From the NCBI GenBank assembly GCA_900660155.1, contig CABFPE010000774.1:210614-274613 (forward strand): DNA of 64,000 nt, given 5' to 3'. This document shows, one piece after another, positions 35,801 to 47,829 of this stretch. The position numbers and the translations under genes are program-made. Positions within the stretch are counted from its first letter, which is position 1. Every line of letters begins with the position of its first letter. Origin of the DNA: Hofstenia miamia. Its lineage: Eukaryota > Xenacoelomorpha > Acoela > Hofsteniidae. A model generated the notes under the pieces. The model was not told the DNA's origin and did not search any database. It saw nothing but the letters and a program-made list of their open reading frames with translations.

Positions 35801-36135
35801 TAAGAAATAAAATTAGTTTAATGTACTTTTTATATATTGTTTACACAAATCATCACAGCCCTGCTCTACACCTACTGATTCCTACTTGAGAATGCATATG
35901 CACCACAACCTGCTCAAATTTTATTATTTAGTTAATAACATGAATTATGCATAGCAGCAATCTTGCATCTGAAAACCAGAGAAGTCTTAATCTTCTTCAT
36001 CAAAGATAAACTTTGTCCATTGAAATTAAATCCTCTGTAACAGGTGCTTTCTGAGTTTATTATTTTCTAGATTGATTGTGATTGAGATAAGCTTATCTAG
36101 CTCACATGTATGAAAATGCATATAAATATTTAGCA

Positions 36136-37303
36136 TAGCAAAACAGCTTTTTATCATCAAGCTTGTTATTGTATTTCAGAAAATGAAAAAAACTTATTGT
36201 TATTTCAACTCAATTAATCTTATCCATACATTAATTCAAATTCTCATGCAGTGGAATTCTAGAGAAGTTCTTTGACTATGACTCCAAACACTCCTCACAA
36301 GCTCCTTTGAAATAATAAGCAATTATTTTCAAATTAGAAATTAATAACAAAATTCTGATATTAAATTGTAGAACTAAATTGAAAATTAATCATTTTAGAA
36401 AGCAAAGACAGTTTCAAGAAAATTCAGTTTTGAACAGAAACTAATTCAATGAATTTCTATTTATAATTAGCAAACATTTGCTGTTCTAACACAACTGTGA
36501 CTTCCAAAATTCATCATATTAATGTGTTATGTACTTACAATAATATTCCAAACATTTGAATTGTTAATTTGGTTATTGCAATCCATCATTTTTAATCTTC
36601 TAAACCTCAGCTAATCATTCAAATCCTGATAATTAAACATTATAATAACTAGCAGGGTGAGCATAGTCACGTTATATGTGTAAAAAAAGTTATTCCATGT
36701 CAATTTGGATCTGAAGTATGAATAGGTAAACCTAAAGTCAGCTATCCCACTATTTTCAGGAATTTATTATGTATGCTAGTTGAATGGTAAGAAAGCAAAT
36801 CAGTAGAAAAACTTCTACCCTTACACCTAGCCTACAAGCACCTTCACACTAGCTAGGACATCAGCTCTAATGATGAGAAGCCTGCCCTAAGTCGTTGAGT
36901 GTTCCTGACAACTATTTATGTGCTTTGATATTTAGCTTTCTATTCTATAATAATGTGGTATTGGTATGAAATCAGCAAGCCTTACTAATTCCTTATCATT
37001 TGAGGGTTTCAAGTTGAAGCATGGATTTTCTAGTCCTACACTCCCCAGATAATAATTTAAGGGTGAAACAACATTGTTTTGAGTTGTTATGTGGTTGTTT
37101 TATGTATCAAAAATATTTTATTTTAACATCAAAATGGTACCATTTCATTATTTGAAACAACAATGCTTCAACAACATTGCATTAGGTTGCTTTTTGGTTG
37201 TTTTTTGTAAATAAAAAGCAATATTTTAAGGTCATAACAAAGTTGTTTTATGTTGTCATATGATTGTTTTAGCATTACTTTTATATACAAAATAACATTT
37301 TAT
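36136..37303. repeat. 1.17-kb repeat unit, copy A
   Basis: Nearly identical to 37305-38479 over its whole length with scattered substitutions and small indels, and separated from it by a single N. On the minus strand, around 36955-37036, it encodes the pieces NPCFNLKPSNDKEL and LADFIPIPH, which recur as NPCFDLKPSNNREL and LADFIPMPH at 40656-40736. This implies descent from a protein-coding family. The family is not recognised; if it is a virus-like or retroelement fossil it is broken. Confidence 0.85.
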
Positions 37304-37304
37304 A
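37304..37304. other. Single N at repeat junction
   Basis: Lies exactly between the end of copy A and the beginning of copy B of the 1.17-kb unit, suggesting a contig join. Confidence 0.9.
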
Positions 37305-38479
37305 NCATAGCCAAACAGCTTTTTATCATCAAGCTTGTTATTGTATTTTAGAAAATGAAAAAAAGTTATTGTTATGTCAGCTCAATTAATCTTATCCATA
37401 CATTAATTCAAATTTTCATGCAGTGAGATTCTAGAGAAGTTCTTTGACTATGACTCCAAACACTCCTCACAAGCTCCTTTGAAATAATAAGCAATTATTT
37501 TCATATTAGAAATTAATAACAAAATTCTGATATTAAATTGTAGAACTAAATTGAAAATTAATCATTTTAGAAAGCAAAGACAGTTTCAAGAAAATTCAGT
37601 TTTGAACAGAAACTAATTCAATGAATTTCTATTTATAATTAGCAAACATTTGCTGTTCTAACACAACTGTGACTTCCAAAATTCATCATATTAATGTGTT
37701 CTGTACTTACAATAATATTCCAAACATTTGAATTGTTAATTTGGTTATTGCAATCCATCATTTTTAATCTTCTAAACCTCAGCTAATCATTCAAATCCTG
37801 ATAATTAAACATTATAATAACTAGCAGGGTGAGCATAGTCACGTTATATGTGTAAAAAAAGTTATTCCATGTCAATTTGGATCTGAAGTATGAATAGGTA
37901 AACCTAAAGTCAGCTATCCCACTATTTTCAGGAATTTATTATGTATGCTAGTTGATTGGTAAGAAAGCTAATCAGTAGAAAAACCTCTACCCTTACACCT
38001 AGCCTACAAGCACCTTCACACTAGCTAGGACATCAGCTCTAATGATGAGAAGCCTACCCTAAGTCGTTGAGTGTTCCTGAGAACTATTTATGTGCTTTGA
38101 TATTTAGCTTTCTATTCTATAATAATGTGGTATTGGTATGAAATCAGCAAGCCTTACTAATTCCTTATCATTTGAGGGTTTCAAGTTGAAGCATGTTATT
38201 TTCTAGTGGCTACACTCCCCAGATAATAATTTAAGGGTGAAACAACATTGTTTTGAGTTGTTATGTGGTTGTTTTATGTATCAAAAATAATATTATTTTA
38301 ACATCAAAATGGTACCATTTCATTATTTGAAACAACAATGCTTCAACAACATTGCATTAGGTTGCTTTTTGGTTGTTTTTTGTAAATAAAAAGCAATATT
38401 TTAAGGTCATAACAAAGTTGTTTTATGTTGTCATATGATTGTTTTAGCATTACTTTTATATACAAAATAACATTTTATA
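37305..38479. repeat. 1.17-kb repeat unit, copy B
   Basis: Repeats copy A from ATAGCAAAACAGCTT-like start to ACAAAATAACATTTTATA-like end, with roughly 1-2 percent differences by eye. Unlike copy A it runs on into unique sequence (TTGCTAAGCTGTTCAAG). The pattern suits two alleles placed in series by the assembler as well as it suits a real tandem duplication. Confidence 0.85.
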
Positions 38480-39014
38480 TTGCTAAGCTGTTCAAGCATT
38501 GCTGTTAAACAAATACAAGCCCAATAAAGGGAAGACCATTATCTTTCAGATACTGTCAAACATATTATATGCAAACATTTGTTTAAAATTTCAATGAATG
38601 TCTTCTATATATATGATAAAAATTTAACAAAAATTTAAAAATTTAAAATTAAGTACAATTTTGAAATAGTACTTTCTTAAATCATGAAAAATATCTTCTG
38701 TTAAAATTTAACATTTTTATTTAACAGTCAATTTCAAGGTGTCCAAATTCTCATGAATAAATTATTTTGGAATTATAACTTTCACAAATTTTAAATTTCA
38801 CAAAACGTTTAACAAATTTTTTAATATTAAAAGGATCTAGTAATAAGAATAACAAAGTGAGTTTTATTTCTGAGCATCTGCTCACTAATTATTTATTACA
38901 AAAGTTGTTATTATGATGTTAGTTGCTGCAACAACCAAAAGTATGAAACAACTATAAACAACATAAAAACAATCAAAATTGTTATCTGGGTTAGCCAACC
39001 TGATACAGATAAAC

Positions 39015-39221
39015 TTTAAGAAAGAGTTGTATAAGACTAGAGCCCTAATTAAGATAAAGAATAAAGAATCTCTAACTCTTGGGTGCAGTGAGTGAAACCT
39101 ATGTATTAAGTTAAAAACCTAAAATCACTTCAATTTTCATCTTGTGCAATTTTGTTGATAACAATAAAAGTTAATTTTAGTTACAAATGAAATGCAGTAC
39201 AACAAAAACCCTAGCCATATA
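39015..39221. repeat. 207-bp direct repeat, left copy
   Basis: Runs from TTTAAGAAA to CTAGCCATATA. It matches 40849-41055 base for base with about ten substitutions and no indel. Confidence 0.9.
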
Positions 39222-40288
39222 CCTAACCTAAGTTAAAGGAAGCATGCTATGTCTGGGTGCCCTTCAACTATGCAAACAAATTTAGAAACACATAAGTTTT
39301 AGTAAAATGTAAAGTCAAGATAAAAAGCAAAAAGCAAATTTACTGAGGCTAATCAAAGATCCAAATTGACTGAAACAAATTGAAAAGATCACACTAATAT
39401 ATATGAACAAAACTGGTAAAGAAATTAAGCAAGAGTACACTGTTGCTAGCATGAGTAAATAAGACAGATTCTGTACAATAACATTTTCATGTGCATTTTG
39501 AGGAGAAATTGCCAGTTTATTGCTGATCAGTGTTAATGATAGAGTTTGTAATAGGTGTTCTTTGTTGATAATTCTGGTGTAATATTTTCCACATGGAGTT
39601 GTTGATTTGGTTTCATTTTTTAGTGGAGACATCATTAACAATGTATCATATAAAAGCCAATTCTTGAGTTAGGAATGATAGCAAATTCATTGGATTCACT
39701 TTTGCATTATAGTTCTCACATTCTATGTGAGATTGGGATTGTTAATGATGGCAATAAAATAAGGATGTTGTGTTCCAATTCTAATTGTTCAAGTACAAGA
39801 GTAGTTTTGTTCATAACATTCCAGAGAGCATTGAGTGGAGGAGTGTGAATAAAAGCAGTGCTTTGTTGTTGCTGAGGTGGTTCTTCGACAGTGGGAAGGC
39901 AATGTAAGTAAATTTTTAATTTCAACCTTAGAATAGGATACAGGATAGTGAAATTGTTCCTTAATATATGTATCAGAGTTATTTGTGGCAATTGAACAAA
40001 ATATTTTTTGATTTGACTGAGGAGTTTCAATGGCTTTCAGAAGATTATTACTGATAACTGGTTTATTATTTAGATTGTTAATGGTTGGATTATCTCAATG
40101 TCCTGTGTTTTGAACAGTTGGAGTAGGTTATTGTACAATGATCAAAGTTTGTAGTGTGTGTGCGGATCAATGTATTGTAGGATGTTTTTGTGTATTGCAT
40201 TGAAGCATTTGCAATTCTCTATTTGAATGAGTTCCATTTTTTCTTTAATTTTGTTGAGCTCATCTTTGATGGAAATTATTCTTTTGAT

Positions 40289-40539
40289 GAGTTGCTCTTC
40301 CAAAAGAAATTCGTCATGTGGTTAGTGGGTGGTTTGTTTTGGGGTAGTAGCTTTTTGCTTCTGTTGACTTCATGTGTTTAACATTCTAATTCTTTAAAGT
40401 TAAAAGAGCTTCAACTGACTTAATTAAACTAGGTTTGGTAGTCTAGGTTCTGCAATTCTAATAAAAAAATTTTCTTATATTTCACCAGTACTGAAAGTGG
40501 TTATCTCAACTGCAGTCCAATTATAATAAGATTCCATCT
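40289..40539. repeat. 251-bp segment duplicated at 42171-42421, source copy
   Basis: Starts GAGTTGCTCTTCC and ends AAGATTCCATCT. The other copy differs at about one base, so the duplication is very young compared with neighbouring relics. Confidence 0.9.
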
Positions 40540-40848
40540 CTTCTTTGTAGGGCTCAACATCTTCTTGGTGGTTATATCGTAGCTTCCTCTGACAGCAGTA
40601 CAGTTACTTATAAAACAATACTTGTACTCAGTGTCCTGGGGTGGTCACCATGTGGCATAGGTATGAAATCAGCGAGCATTCCTAATTCCCTATTGTTTGA
40701 GGGTTTCAAGTCAAAGCATGGATTTACTGGTGCTACAAAATAATTAACTCCTCCTGCTATAGTACCCTATCTTAGTGAAAGTTAAAAGTAAACAGGAGAT
40801 TGTGTTAGGGAAGAGTGGCCATACTCAACAAACCCAATACACATAACC

Positions 40849-41055
40849 TTTAAGAAAAAGTCATATAAGACTAGAGCCCTAATTAAGATAAAGAATAAAG
40901 AAGCCCTAACTCTTGGGTGCAGTGAGTGAAACCAATGTACTAAGTTAAGAACCTAAAATCACTTCAATTTTCATCTTGTGCAATTTTGTTGATAACAATA
41001 AAAGTTAATTTTAGTTATGAATGAAATGCAGTACAACAAAAACCCTAGCCATATA
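40849..41055. repeat. 207-bp direct repeat, right copy
   Basis: Partner of 39015-39221; beyond its last ATATA the two flanks share nothing. Confidence 0.9.
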
Positions 41056-42021
41056 GAAATAAGTAAATTCGTCTAATTATAAATTGATCATTTGTAATTT
41101 ACAAAGTTTATATTACCAATGTTGAAATCAAGAATTAAAAAAATCCAATAATGTAATTATGCCACAATAAGCAAAATTCTCACACAAAATTTATTCATCA
41201 AGTTAAATTAATTTTCGCACAATAATTATATCAAGAATTATCAAAGAAATTTACATGTACCTGTTGTCAATAATTTTTTTTATGTGGATTTCTGTATTAA
41301 TTCCTACCATGTGCTTTATAAATAAGAAAAGCTGTTTTACCCTTTCGAATTTGTCAAAAGGCATTTTGATAACTAATACAGTTTCTACTAATCATGTGCA
41401 CTTCTCACAAATTGAATAAAGATTTACTGTTTGAATAATTATAGAAAATAAATTACAAAAGTTTTATTTCTTTTTTCTTCAATTGGAAAAGACTCAAATC
41501 CCACAAAATCTTTATCCTAAGCTACAATGCCATCTAAGTAGATTACAAGATATATACTGATAAAATGAATAAATCTCCAGAAAATATGCAAATCAGATAT
41601 GAATATATAAAATTTCTTTCTGGAATATGAATCATTGAGCTTTAATGAAAATTAAAACATGAGAGTAATAACTGGACTAAAAAGAAATGTAAAAGCTATG
41701 CTAACTAGAATTACCAAACTTAACTTATTCCTATGAATAAGGTAAGGATGTGGTCCTTTTCAAAAGAGCCTTATGGGATGGATTGCCTCTAGTATTTTAA
41801 TTGGGCATAGTTCACATTTGATAAACTAGAAAATCGCATGAGATCTTTCATCTGAATTTCGTTGTCTATTAATTTCATTTTGGTAAATATAATTAACCAC
41901 AAGATGGCATTTCATATTGATTTAGAGGACAAAAATTATTTTTTATAAGTTTTTGCCCAAAAATAATATATATATATATATATATATATATTGTAGGAGT
42001 AGGTTATTGTATTAATGATCA
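41056..42021. other. Non-coding AT-rich DNA
   Basis: No gene recognised; ends in an (AT)n run at 41966-41992. Confidence 0.5.
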
Positions 42022-42152
42022 TACATTACAACACATTGCAATGTAAAAAGGAATAGACAGTTTCCTATAGAAACCGCGGCAAATTCCAGTTAATATATAA
42101 TTGCTAGCACTATATATGAAAGATCTTTTGAAAATTATAGCATTGTACGTGG
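42022..42152. repeat. 131-bp repeat, copy 1
   Basis: Begins TACATTACAACACATTGCAA and ends TACGTGG; essentially identical to 42476-42606. It follows an (AT)n run, as does copy 2. Confidence 0.92.
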
Positions 42153-42170
42153 AAATTATTACTTTTGTTC

Positions 42171-42421
42171 GAGTTGCTCTTCCAAAAGAAATTCGTCATG
42201 TGGTTGGTGGGTGGTTTGTTTTGGGGTAGTAGCTTTTTGCTTCTGTTGACTTCATGTGTTTAACATTCTAATTCTTTAAAGTTAAAAGAGCTTCAACTGA
42301 CTTAATTAAACTAGGTTTGGTAGTCTAGGTTCTGCAATTCTAATAAAAAAATTTTCTTATATTTCACCAGTACTGAAAGTGGTTATCTCAACTGCAGTCC
42401 AATTATAATAAGATTCCATCT
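42171..42421. repeat. 251-bp segment, inserted copy
   Basis: Almost identical to 40289-40539, in the same orientation, lying between the two 131-bp repeats. At its right edge the sequence passes into an AT/GTAT microsatellite (42423-42460). Confidence 0.9.
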
Positions 42422-42475
42422 TTTATATATATATATATACAGTATATGTATGTATGTATGTCGTATTAATTATGG

Positions 42476-42606
42476 TACATTACAACACATTGCAATGTAA
42501 AAAGGAATAGACAGTTTCCTATAGAAACCGCGGCAAATTCCAGTTAATATATAATTGCTAGCACTATATATGAAAGATCTTTTGAAAATTATAGCATTCT
42601 ACGTGG
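42476..42606. repeat. 131-bp repeat, copy 2
   Basis: Matches 42022-42152 and lies directly downstream of the LINE C-terminus on the minus strand, so it may be the LINE 3' untranslated tail. Confidence 0.9.
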
Positions 42607-44664
42607 GCATAATTAATTTCCTTCGAGCTTGCATCCTTTAAAATTGAAATTCATTATGTAACTGATGGCTGTTGTCATCTTAAATTTTATTAGTGATTGC
42701 ATCAAACCTTTTCCTGAAATTTGTGTTTATTTGCTTAATATACCAATTTTTATCCATTTTTGTAGTTTTTTCAAGTAGCTGCAAAGGTATTCTAAGCAGC
42801 TTTCGTTGACTTTTGGAAATAGCTGTTACCCATACTTCTGATGCATATAAATAAATTGGACATATATATCTTTCGAAAACATATTTTTGTTTTTCTACAC
42901 TGAAATGAGAAAGAAAGAAGGATAAGCACTTAATTTTATAATTAACTTTCCTCAGAGTGCTTTGAACTTGTGTGTTCCATTTCAGGCTTTTATCAATATG
43001 CAAGCCTAAGTATTTATAAGTATCAACATTTTGAATTTCACTTCCACTACCAAAACTTACAGCAAAATTCTTGACTTCCTTTCAACGTACCCTTGCAAAT
43101 ATTATGATGTGCAATTACAAGTTCAAACATTTCGACAAATTCATTGGCAGGTTTCGCTTTTCCGAATCGCGAATGAATAGTCTTCTACTTTCTTGATACA
43201 ATTGAAATTCATTTAATGCTCTATTGCTTTAAATATTCGCGATAATCCTCATGTCATCAGAATACTTAGAGATGTTGCACTTCTTACGATTCATACCCAA
43301 GTTTTCATTTGATATCATATTTGTTTCATCAGTAAACAGTGTACCAGAAAGTGGACCTCCCTGTGCTACCCCTACAACAATTTTAATTTTCTCAGTGTAG
43401 TCGGTTTTGTTGTAGCGTATTGATTGAGTCCAATTCTCCATATACGATCTTATCCATTCTGCTAACCAATTACTAGTTTCTTCTATTCTGTTAGCTAGCT
43501 TATTCTGCAATATAGTGTTGAAGGCAATGCTATTAGTCAAAAAAGGTAACTCTTACTAAAGATGTTTGCCTAGAACCTATTGTTTTATATATACAATTCA
43601 TTGTGTGTAGTAATGCATCTATTGTACCTCTCTTAGATTTATATGCAATTTGATAATTATCCAAGGTATTCTGCATATTCTCAATGTATACGTCCGAAAC
43701 ACATCTGTCTAAAATTCGTGCTAAAAGTGGTGTAACAATGATTGGACGAAATTTCTTTAAATCGTTTTCTGCGATGGGCTCCGTGATATTCGTTTTTGGC
43801 ACAGGTGTGACGATTGCTGACTTCCATTTTTCAGGGTGTGTCATTTTACTAAAACACCTATTGAAGACTTTAGCAGAAATTTTCCCTATTAGCACAGAAT
43901 GATTCTTATAAAACCAAGAAGGGATCTTTGACAAACCCGGTGATGTGTCGACTTTAATTTTTCTAAACAGATGTTGAACTTTCTCTTCAAAAACATTCGG
44001 AATGTCGTGGGATATCCTATAATATCCACGACGTTCATTCTTATAGCTATCCTTTTTGAATCTGCTGAAAAACTCATTGAACATTTTTGCTTCATTTTCA
44101 TTCACATTTATTTTTATATTAGTTGGTTTTGTTCTCCTTTCCATTTTCCTTTTTTAGCTCTGACAATGTTAAGTTAGCAATACGATTTCTCCTGAATTGT
44201 TGCACTTTTTGAACGATAATTCTTTGGGTTCTATATAATAGGATTTTATCTCCCTTCTTTAAGTATTTCCTTTTAAAACTAATCAACTCATTTAAAGAAT
44301 CGTCACGAATTTTAAGCGTTCTATAGTTAAACACTGGATTTTTATCCCTTGATTGATGCATTATTTCCAAAAAATTGTCATCCGATTTTTCGACAAAGAC
44401 TTTAACATTTTCCTCTTTCAATTCATCATCCCAATTAGTTTCACTCAGCAGCGACATTAATTTCTGTTGATTATAGAAATTGGCACTGTTTGACTGCTTT
44501 ATCTTATTTGGTACTTTATAACTACAGTCAATTTTTGGAGTTAATATTAGGCTTAGGTGATACATTATATTTATATTTCCAAAAGGTATATCATATAAAA
44601 TATTGTAATAGTCAGCCTTTGTGACATAAGCAACATCAAGTTGTGATATATATATATAATTCAA
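42607..44664 (-). mobile_element. LINE, 5'-truncated, with recognisable reverse transcriptase
   Basis: Minus-strand ORF2 pieces in order. 44664-44119 starts with what looks like the end of an APE endonuclease (HLSLILTPKI) and the linker. 44144-43533 has the RT fingers: WKSAIVTPVPK and KKFRPIIVTPLLARILDR. 43540-43229 holds GVAQGGPLSGTLF and the catalytic YSDDM (usual Y-x-D-D). Then YKYLGLHIDKSLKWNT opens the thumb, continuing in 43003-42680 (YICPIYLYASEVWV) to a stop near 42680. Two frameshifts and a few stops break it. No RNase H domain is seen. The 5' break lies near an ATATATATA run at 44648. Clade (CR1, Jockey or RTE-like) is unresolved; comparatively young. Confidence 0.88.
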
Positions 44665-45999
44665 CTCTTATTTCAAATTACTGCTATCTCAAAAAATTGG
44701 ATCAAGTATTAAATTCCATGTAAATGATCTCTGGCCAATATTCATGAATAAATTGAAACACAGTTGAGCAGTGAATATGAAAAGCAAGATGATCCAAAAG
44801 GGAGAATAAGGGAAATAAAGTTTCACACAAATAGATCAATCACTCACTAGATGATTAGTGATAAATGCCCTGTAAATGAAAAAACAAATCATGGAGATAC
44901 AATAGAACTTCTTTTGAAAATTTTCAATGACGTTTCTCATTAAATGGGCTGGAATACAATCCAAACAATGTGTATCATCTGCACTTTAGAACTTGTCCTT
45001 ATCTTTGTAAGGCGTAGTCCAAATGCCATAGAATGGCATGAGCAATGATAGACGTTTCAGTTTATGAATTGAAATGAATTCAAATTTCCTTCATTTCTGT
45101 GCTGAAGTATTCCATAAAGAATTTTTTGGAAATGATTTCAATTTTCCAGCAAAAATCTACGTTTTCGCTATTATAATTCTAAAAAGTTATCACATCAGAA
45201 CAAAGTAGAAATCTCTTAGATTGATGACATCATTCAATGGAAAAAGTCTTGCTAAGTAATACAGGAAATTGATATCTCATTTAAAATTCCTTATGAACAA
45301 AATTTCCAGTTTTGAGTTTGCTAATTGTGTATGCTGAAGGTTTCGACAGTTTATGCACTTTTCCTGAATTGTGATTGCTAATTCAAATTTCAAATGATAA
45401 AATGATAGGTAATGAAAGGATTTGGATAAGGAAAAAGTATAGTAATGCAATACTTAATCTGTGAAATGGAAGCATATTCAAGGTGGGCATATTTTGTGTG
45501 ATTTAAATATGTGAACCCAATGCCATGTATATTCAAAAATGATAGAAAAATCTGTTAGTCTTATTCGGAAGATTAATAACCTTAGGCTGCTCCTGTCTGC
45601 TTTTCAAAATTAATTTAAGTTCATTGTGATAACTTAGATCATTTTGCCAAAATATGCACACATGATGTACTCTTAAAATATCTTTGCCCTCTTAATTTGA
45701 AAAGATGTGTTTCTAGGATTTCAACAAACGATTTATAAAATTAATCACTTTTGAAATTTTTGTAAATGTAGAGAAATTTTTGTTAAAATTAGATTTGATT
45801 TTTTCTGTAATTGATTACATTGTGTAAATAAACTGATTAAATTTGTTACCTATCACTAAAAATAGGAAGATTTGATTTAAGCATCAATTCTTGTTGTCAC
45901 TAATTTTAAGTATTGAATTTTCTAACAAAATTATCCAAATACAAAATTCTGAAAACTGTATAATATTATGAAATTTACGTAAGTTGGGTTTCATTTTAA
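44665..45999. other. Non-coding AT-rich DNA
   Basis: No gene, terminal repeat or conserved frame recognised; the missing 5' half of the LINE is not found here. Confidence 0.5.
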
Positions 46000-46925
46000 A
46001 TAAGATCAAGCTCTAATAAGGAATGTTCGCAATATGTAATTAGCAGCAATATAAGCACGATTGAAAAACGAGTGAAGGGTGCGATGTTTCTCGGACGACG
46101 ACAACATCATCAGAGCGAGTAGAGAGGGAATTAGAGAACTTAATGAAATGAAAAGGATCAAGATCCAATTGCGAGTCAGTAGTCGATTGAACAGAAGGAG
46201 ATCACAGGCATGGAAGTAGAGTGGTAGCGGGAAGATGGAGAATTTGAGAAGAGCGTTTTTGTATGGAAAGGGAGAGATCCATTTGAAGGCAACCTTCGGG
46301 AAACGTTCAATAGAGTGGAACAAGGAACAAAAGGCCACCAATAGGGAGAAGCGTTGAGAAAAATGGCGCGAGAAATGGATTTGATCAAAGAGAGTGAGGA
46401 CACATGACCAGACCAATTTAAGTTAGCAGCAAGTTGAACTCTAAGATGAATATGATGAGGAGAAAAGTTCACAGGAAAAGGAAGATCAAGAGGAGGAATT
46501 ACAGAAAAGGAAATACCACATGTCTTGGTTGGGCTAAAATCAAAATGGTTAACGGAAGACCAAGTGGACAAAAGCTCAAGATCAGAGGTAATACTGGAGG
46601 CAAAAGAACTACCAAAGTTGAAAATCACATGAAGGAAATGTCATGAGCTTGAAGACGATGTCACATAGCCGAATCAGTAGGGTGGTGGCAGGAGGACCCC
46701 AACAGAGAGAGACAGGATCAAAAAAATTCAGGAGAAATGGGCATTGAAGAGATAAACTTTCTCCAGATCCGAGTGAGCAGAAAGATGGTTCCAATTCAAG
46801 CTAGGGAGGTCAGGTTTGGAAATTGGCTGTACAACGAGGAAGAAGAGACCACTAGAGACAAGAGCAGAGGAACAAATAGACGAGTTGATTTTGACACACT
46901 GACGATGATTTGACAGGTAATACTG
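46000..46925 (-). mobile_element. Second LINE relic (RT palm to thumb), Jockey/CR1-like
   Basis: The G+C content is well above the surroundings. In minus-strand order, YYLSNHRQCVKINSSICSSA (about 46880-46820) leads into LVSSG where VPQGSVLG is expected but missing. Then SDLELLSTWSSVNHFDFSPT (about 46586), VQLAANLNWSGHVSSL (about 46440) and ISRAIFLNASPYWWPFVPCS match the LINE segment after the YADD box: ..DL..l..W.....l.fn..K, ..LG..l...L.W..Hv..l. The YADD box itself lies in a stretch that is deleted or rearranged. Frames 46176-46628 and 46006-46416 cover it. It is more decayed than the LINE at 42.6-44.7 kb and of another family. Confidence 0.72.
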
Positions 46926-47576
46926 GAAGAGTACGATGAAATCAGCGACAAAGTCAAATAAAATTAATTTTTCAAGAGTATTTTTTACCTAAAAATCCAG
47001 ATCATTTTTTAGGTATTTGTATTTAGGGAGAATACCGAAATTATTTTAGCAATATTTCTTAAAAGTTTTGTGTAGATACCTAAAATTATTTAATTTCTTC
47101 GAAATGTAATCCTATATAAACACAACCTTACATTGTATTAATGTTCAAAAATCTTTTGTACATTAAATATCAGAACAAAATATATTTATTACAATGCATT
47201 ATGCATTAATTTTGAGTTTATGTACAAAATTCTGACATTCAATGGGAATGCTATCTGTATAATGCTAATACAACAGTTCATCAACTAAAATCCACAAATG
47301 CTTTGCGTCGGTATTGTAGCAACAATTGAGACAGTGAGAAAGTTTAACTATTCTGTCAATGGCTTCTCCAAATTGACTCAATACCAATAATTTCTTGACT
47401 AGGTGTAAAAAAAGTTTGATTTAGGGTAACCAAAATCACTCCAGAAATACACGGAATGCTAATAGAATCTAAATCTTCCATCACCTAAATAGAGAAACCA
47501 ATGTCAGTACAATACACTTAATATACCATACAATCAGATAAAAAATTAATTTACGTTTACACATTGCAAAACAACT
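46926..47576. other. Non-coding AT-rich DNA
   Basis: No gene recognised; ends at an (AT)n run (47577-47597) that borders the Helitron. Confidence 0.5.
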
Positions 47577-47608
47577 ATATATATATATATATATATACTA
47601 GCCAACAT

Positions 47609-47626
47609 ACCCGGCGTTGCCCTGGT
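47609..47626 (-). repeat. Helitron 3' subterminal hairpin
   Basis: Minus strand ACCAGGGCAACGCCGGGT: arms ACC.GG and CC.GGT around a short loop with one A/G mismatch, 7 bp before the CTAG terminus. Confidence 0.75.
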
Positions 47627-47829
47627 TAAATGTGAGAAAGTGGTATAAACTCTAATGATAAATTGAATTAAGTGTAAAGTAAAGTAAATGAATTCAAATT
47701 TGGGGAATTATCAATACTGTATTCTGACAAATGGACAATACATTCTTGAAAATTCTAACAAATGCAACAAATTCGAGAAAATTCTGACAATAAAAAAGAC
47801 AATAGAAAAAAAATAATATGACTAATGTC

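Larger units (their letters stand above)
39015..41055 (-). mobile_element. Unclassified decayed element bounded by 207-bp direct repeats
   Basis: Direct repeats of equal length lie at 39015-39221 and 40849-41055, about 95 percent identical by eye. Between them minus-strand frames look protein-like: 39716-40030 (with PTVEEPPQQQQSTAF and NALWNVMNKTTLVLEQLELE), a helical stretch near 40255-40310 (LLEEQLIKRIISIKDELNKI), and the LKPSN/LADFIP pieces at 40656-40736. No reverse transcriptase, integrase or known capsid motif was seen. The repeats could be LTR-like, but no TG..CA ends, primer site or target duplication was found. It is treated as a broken fossil of unknown family, related to the 36.1-38.5 kb units. 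Confidence 0.4.

Noticed and set aside
36136-38479. Tandem duplication as a real biological event
   Set aside because: The single N exactly at the junction and allele-like divergence make assembly duplication more likely; left open for read data.
39015-41055. Direct repeats read as true LTRs
   Set aside because: No TG..CA ends, primer-binding site, polypurine tract, target duplication or polymerase domain; kept only as a possibility.
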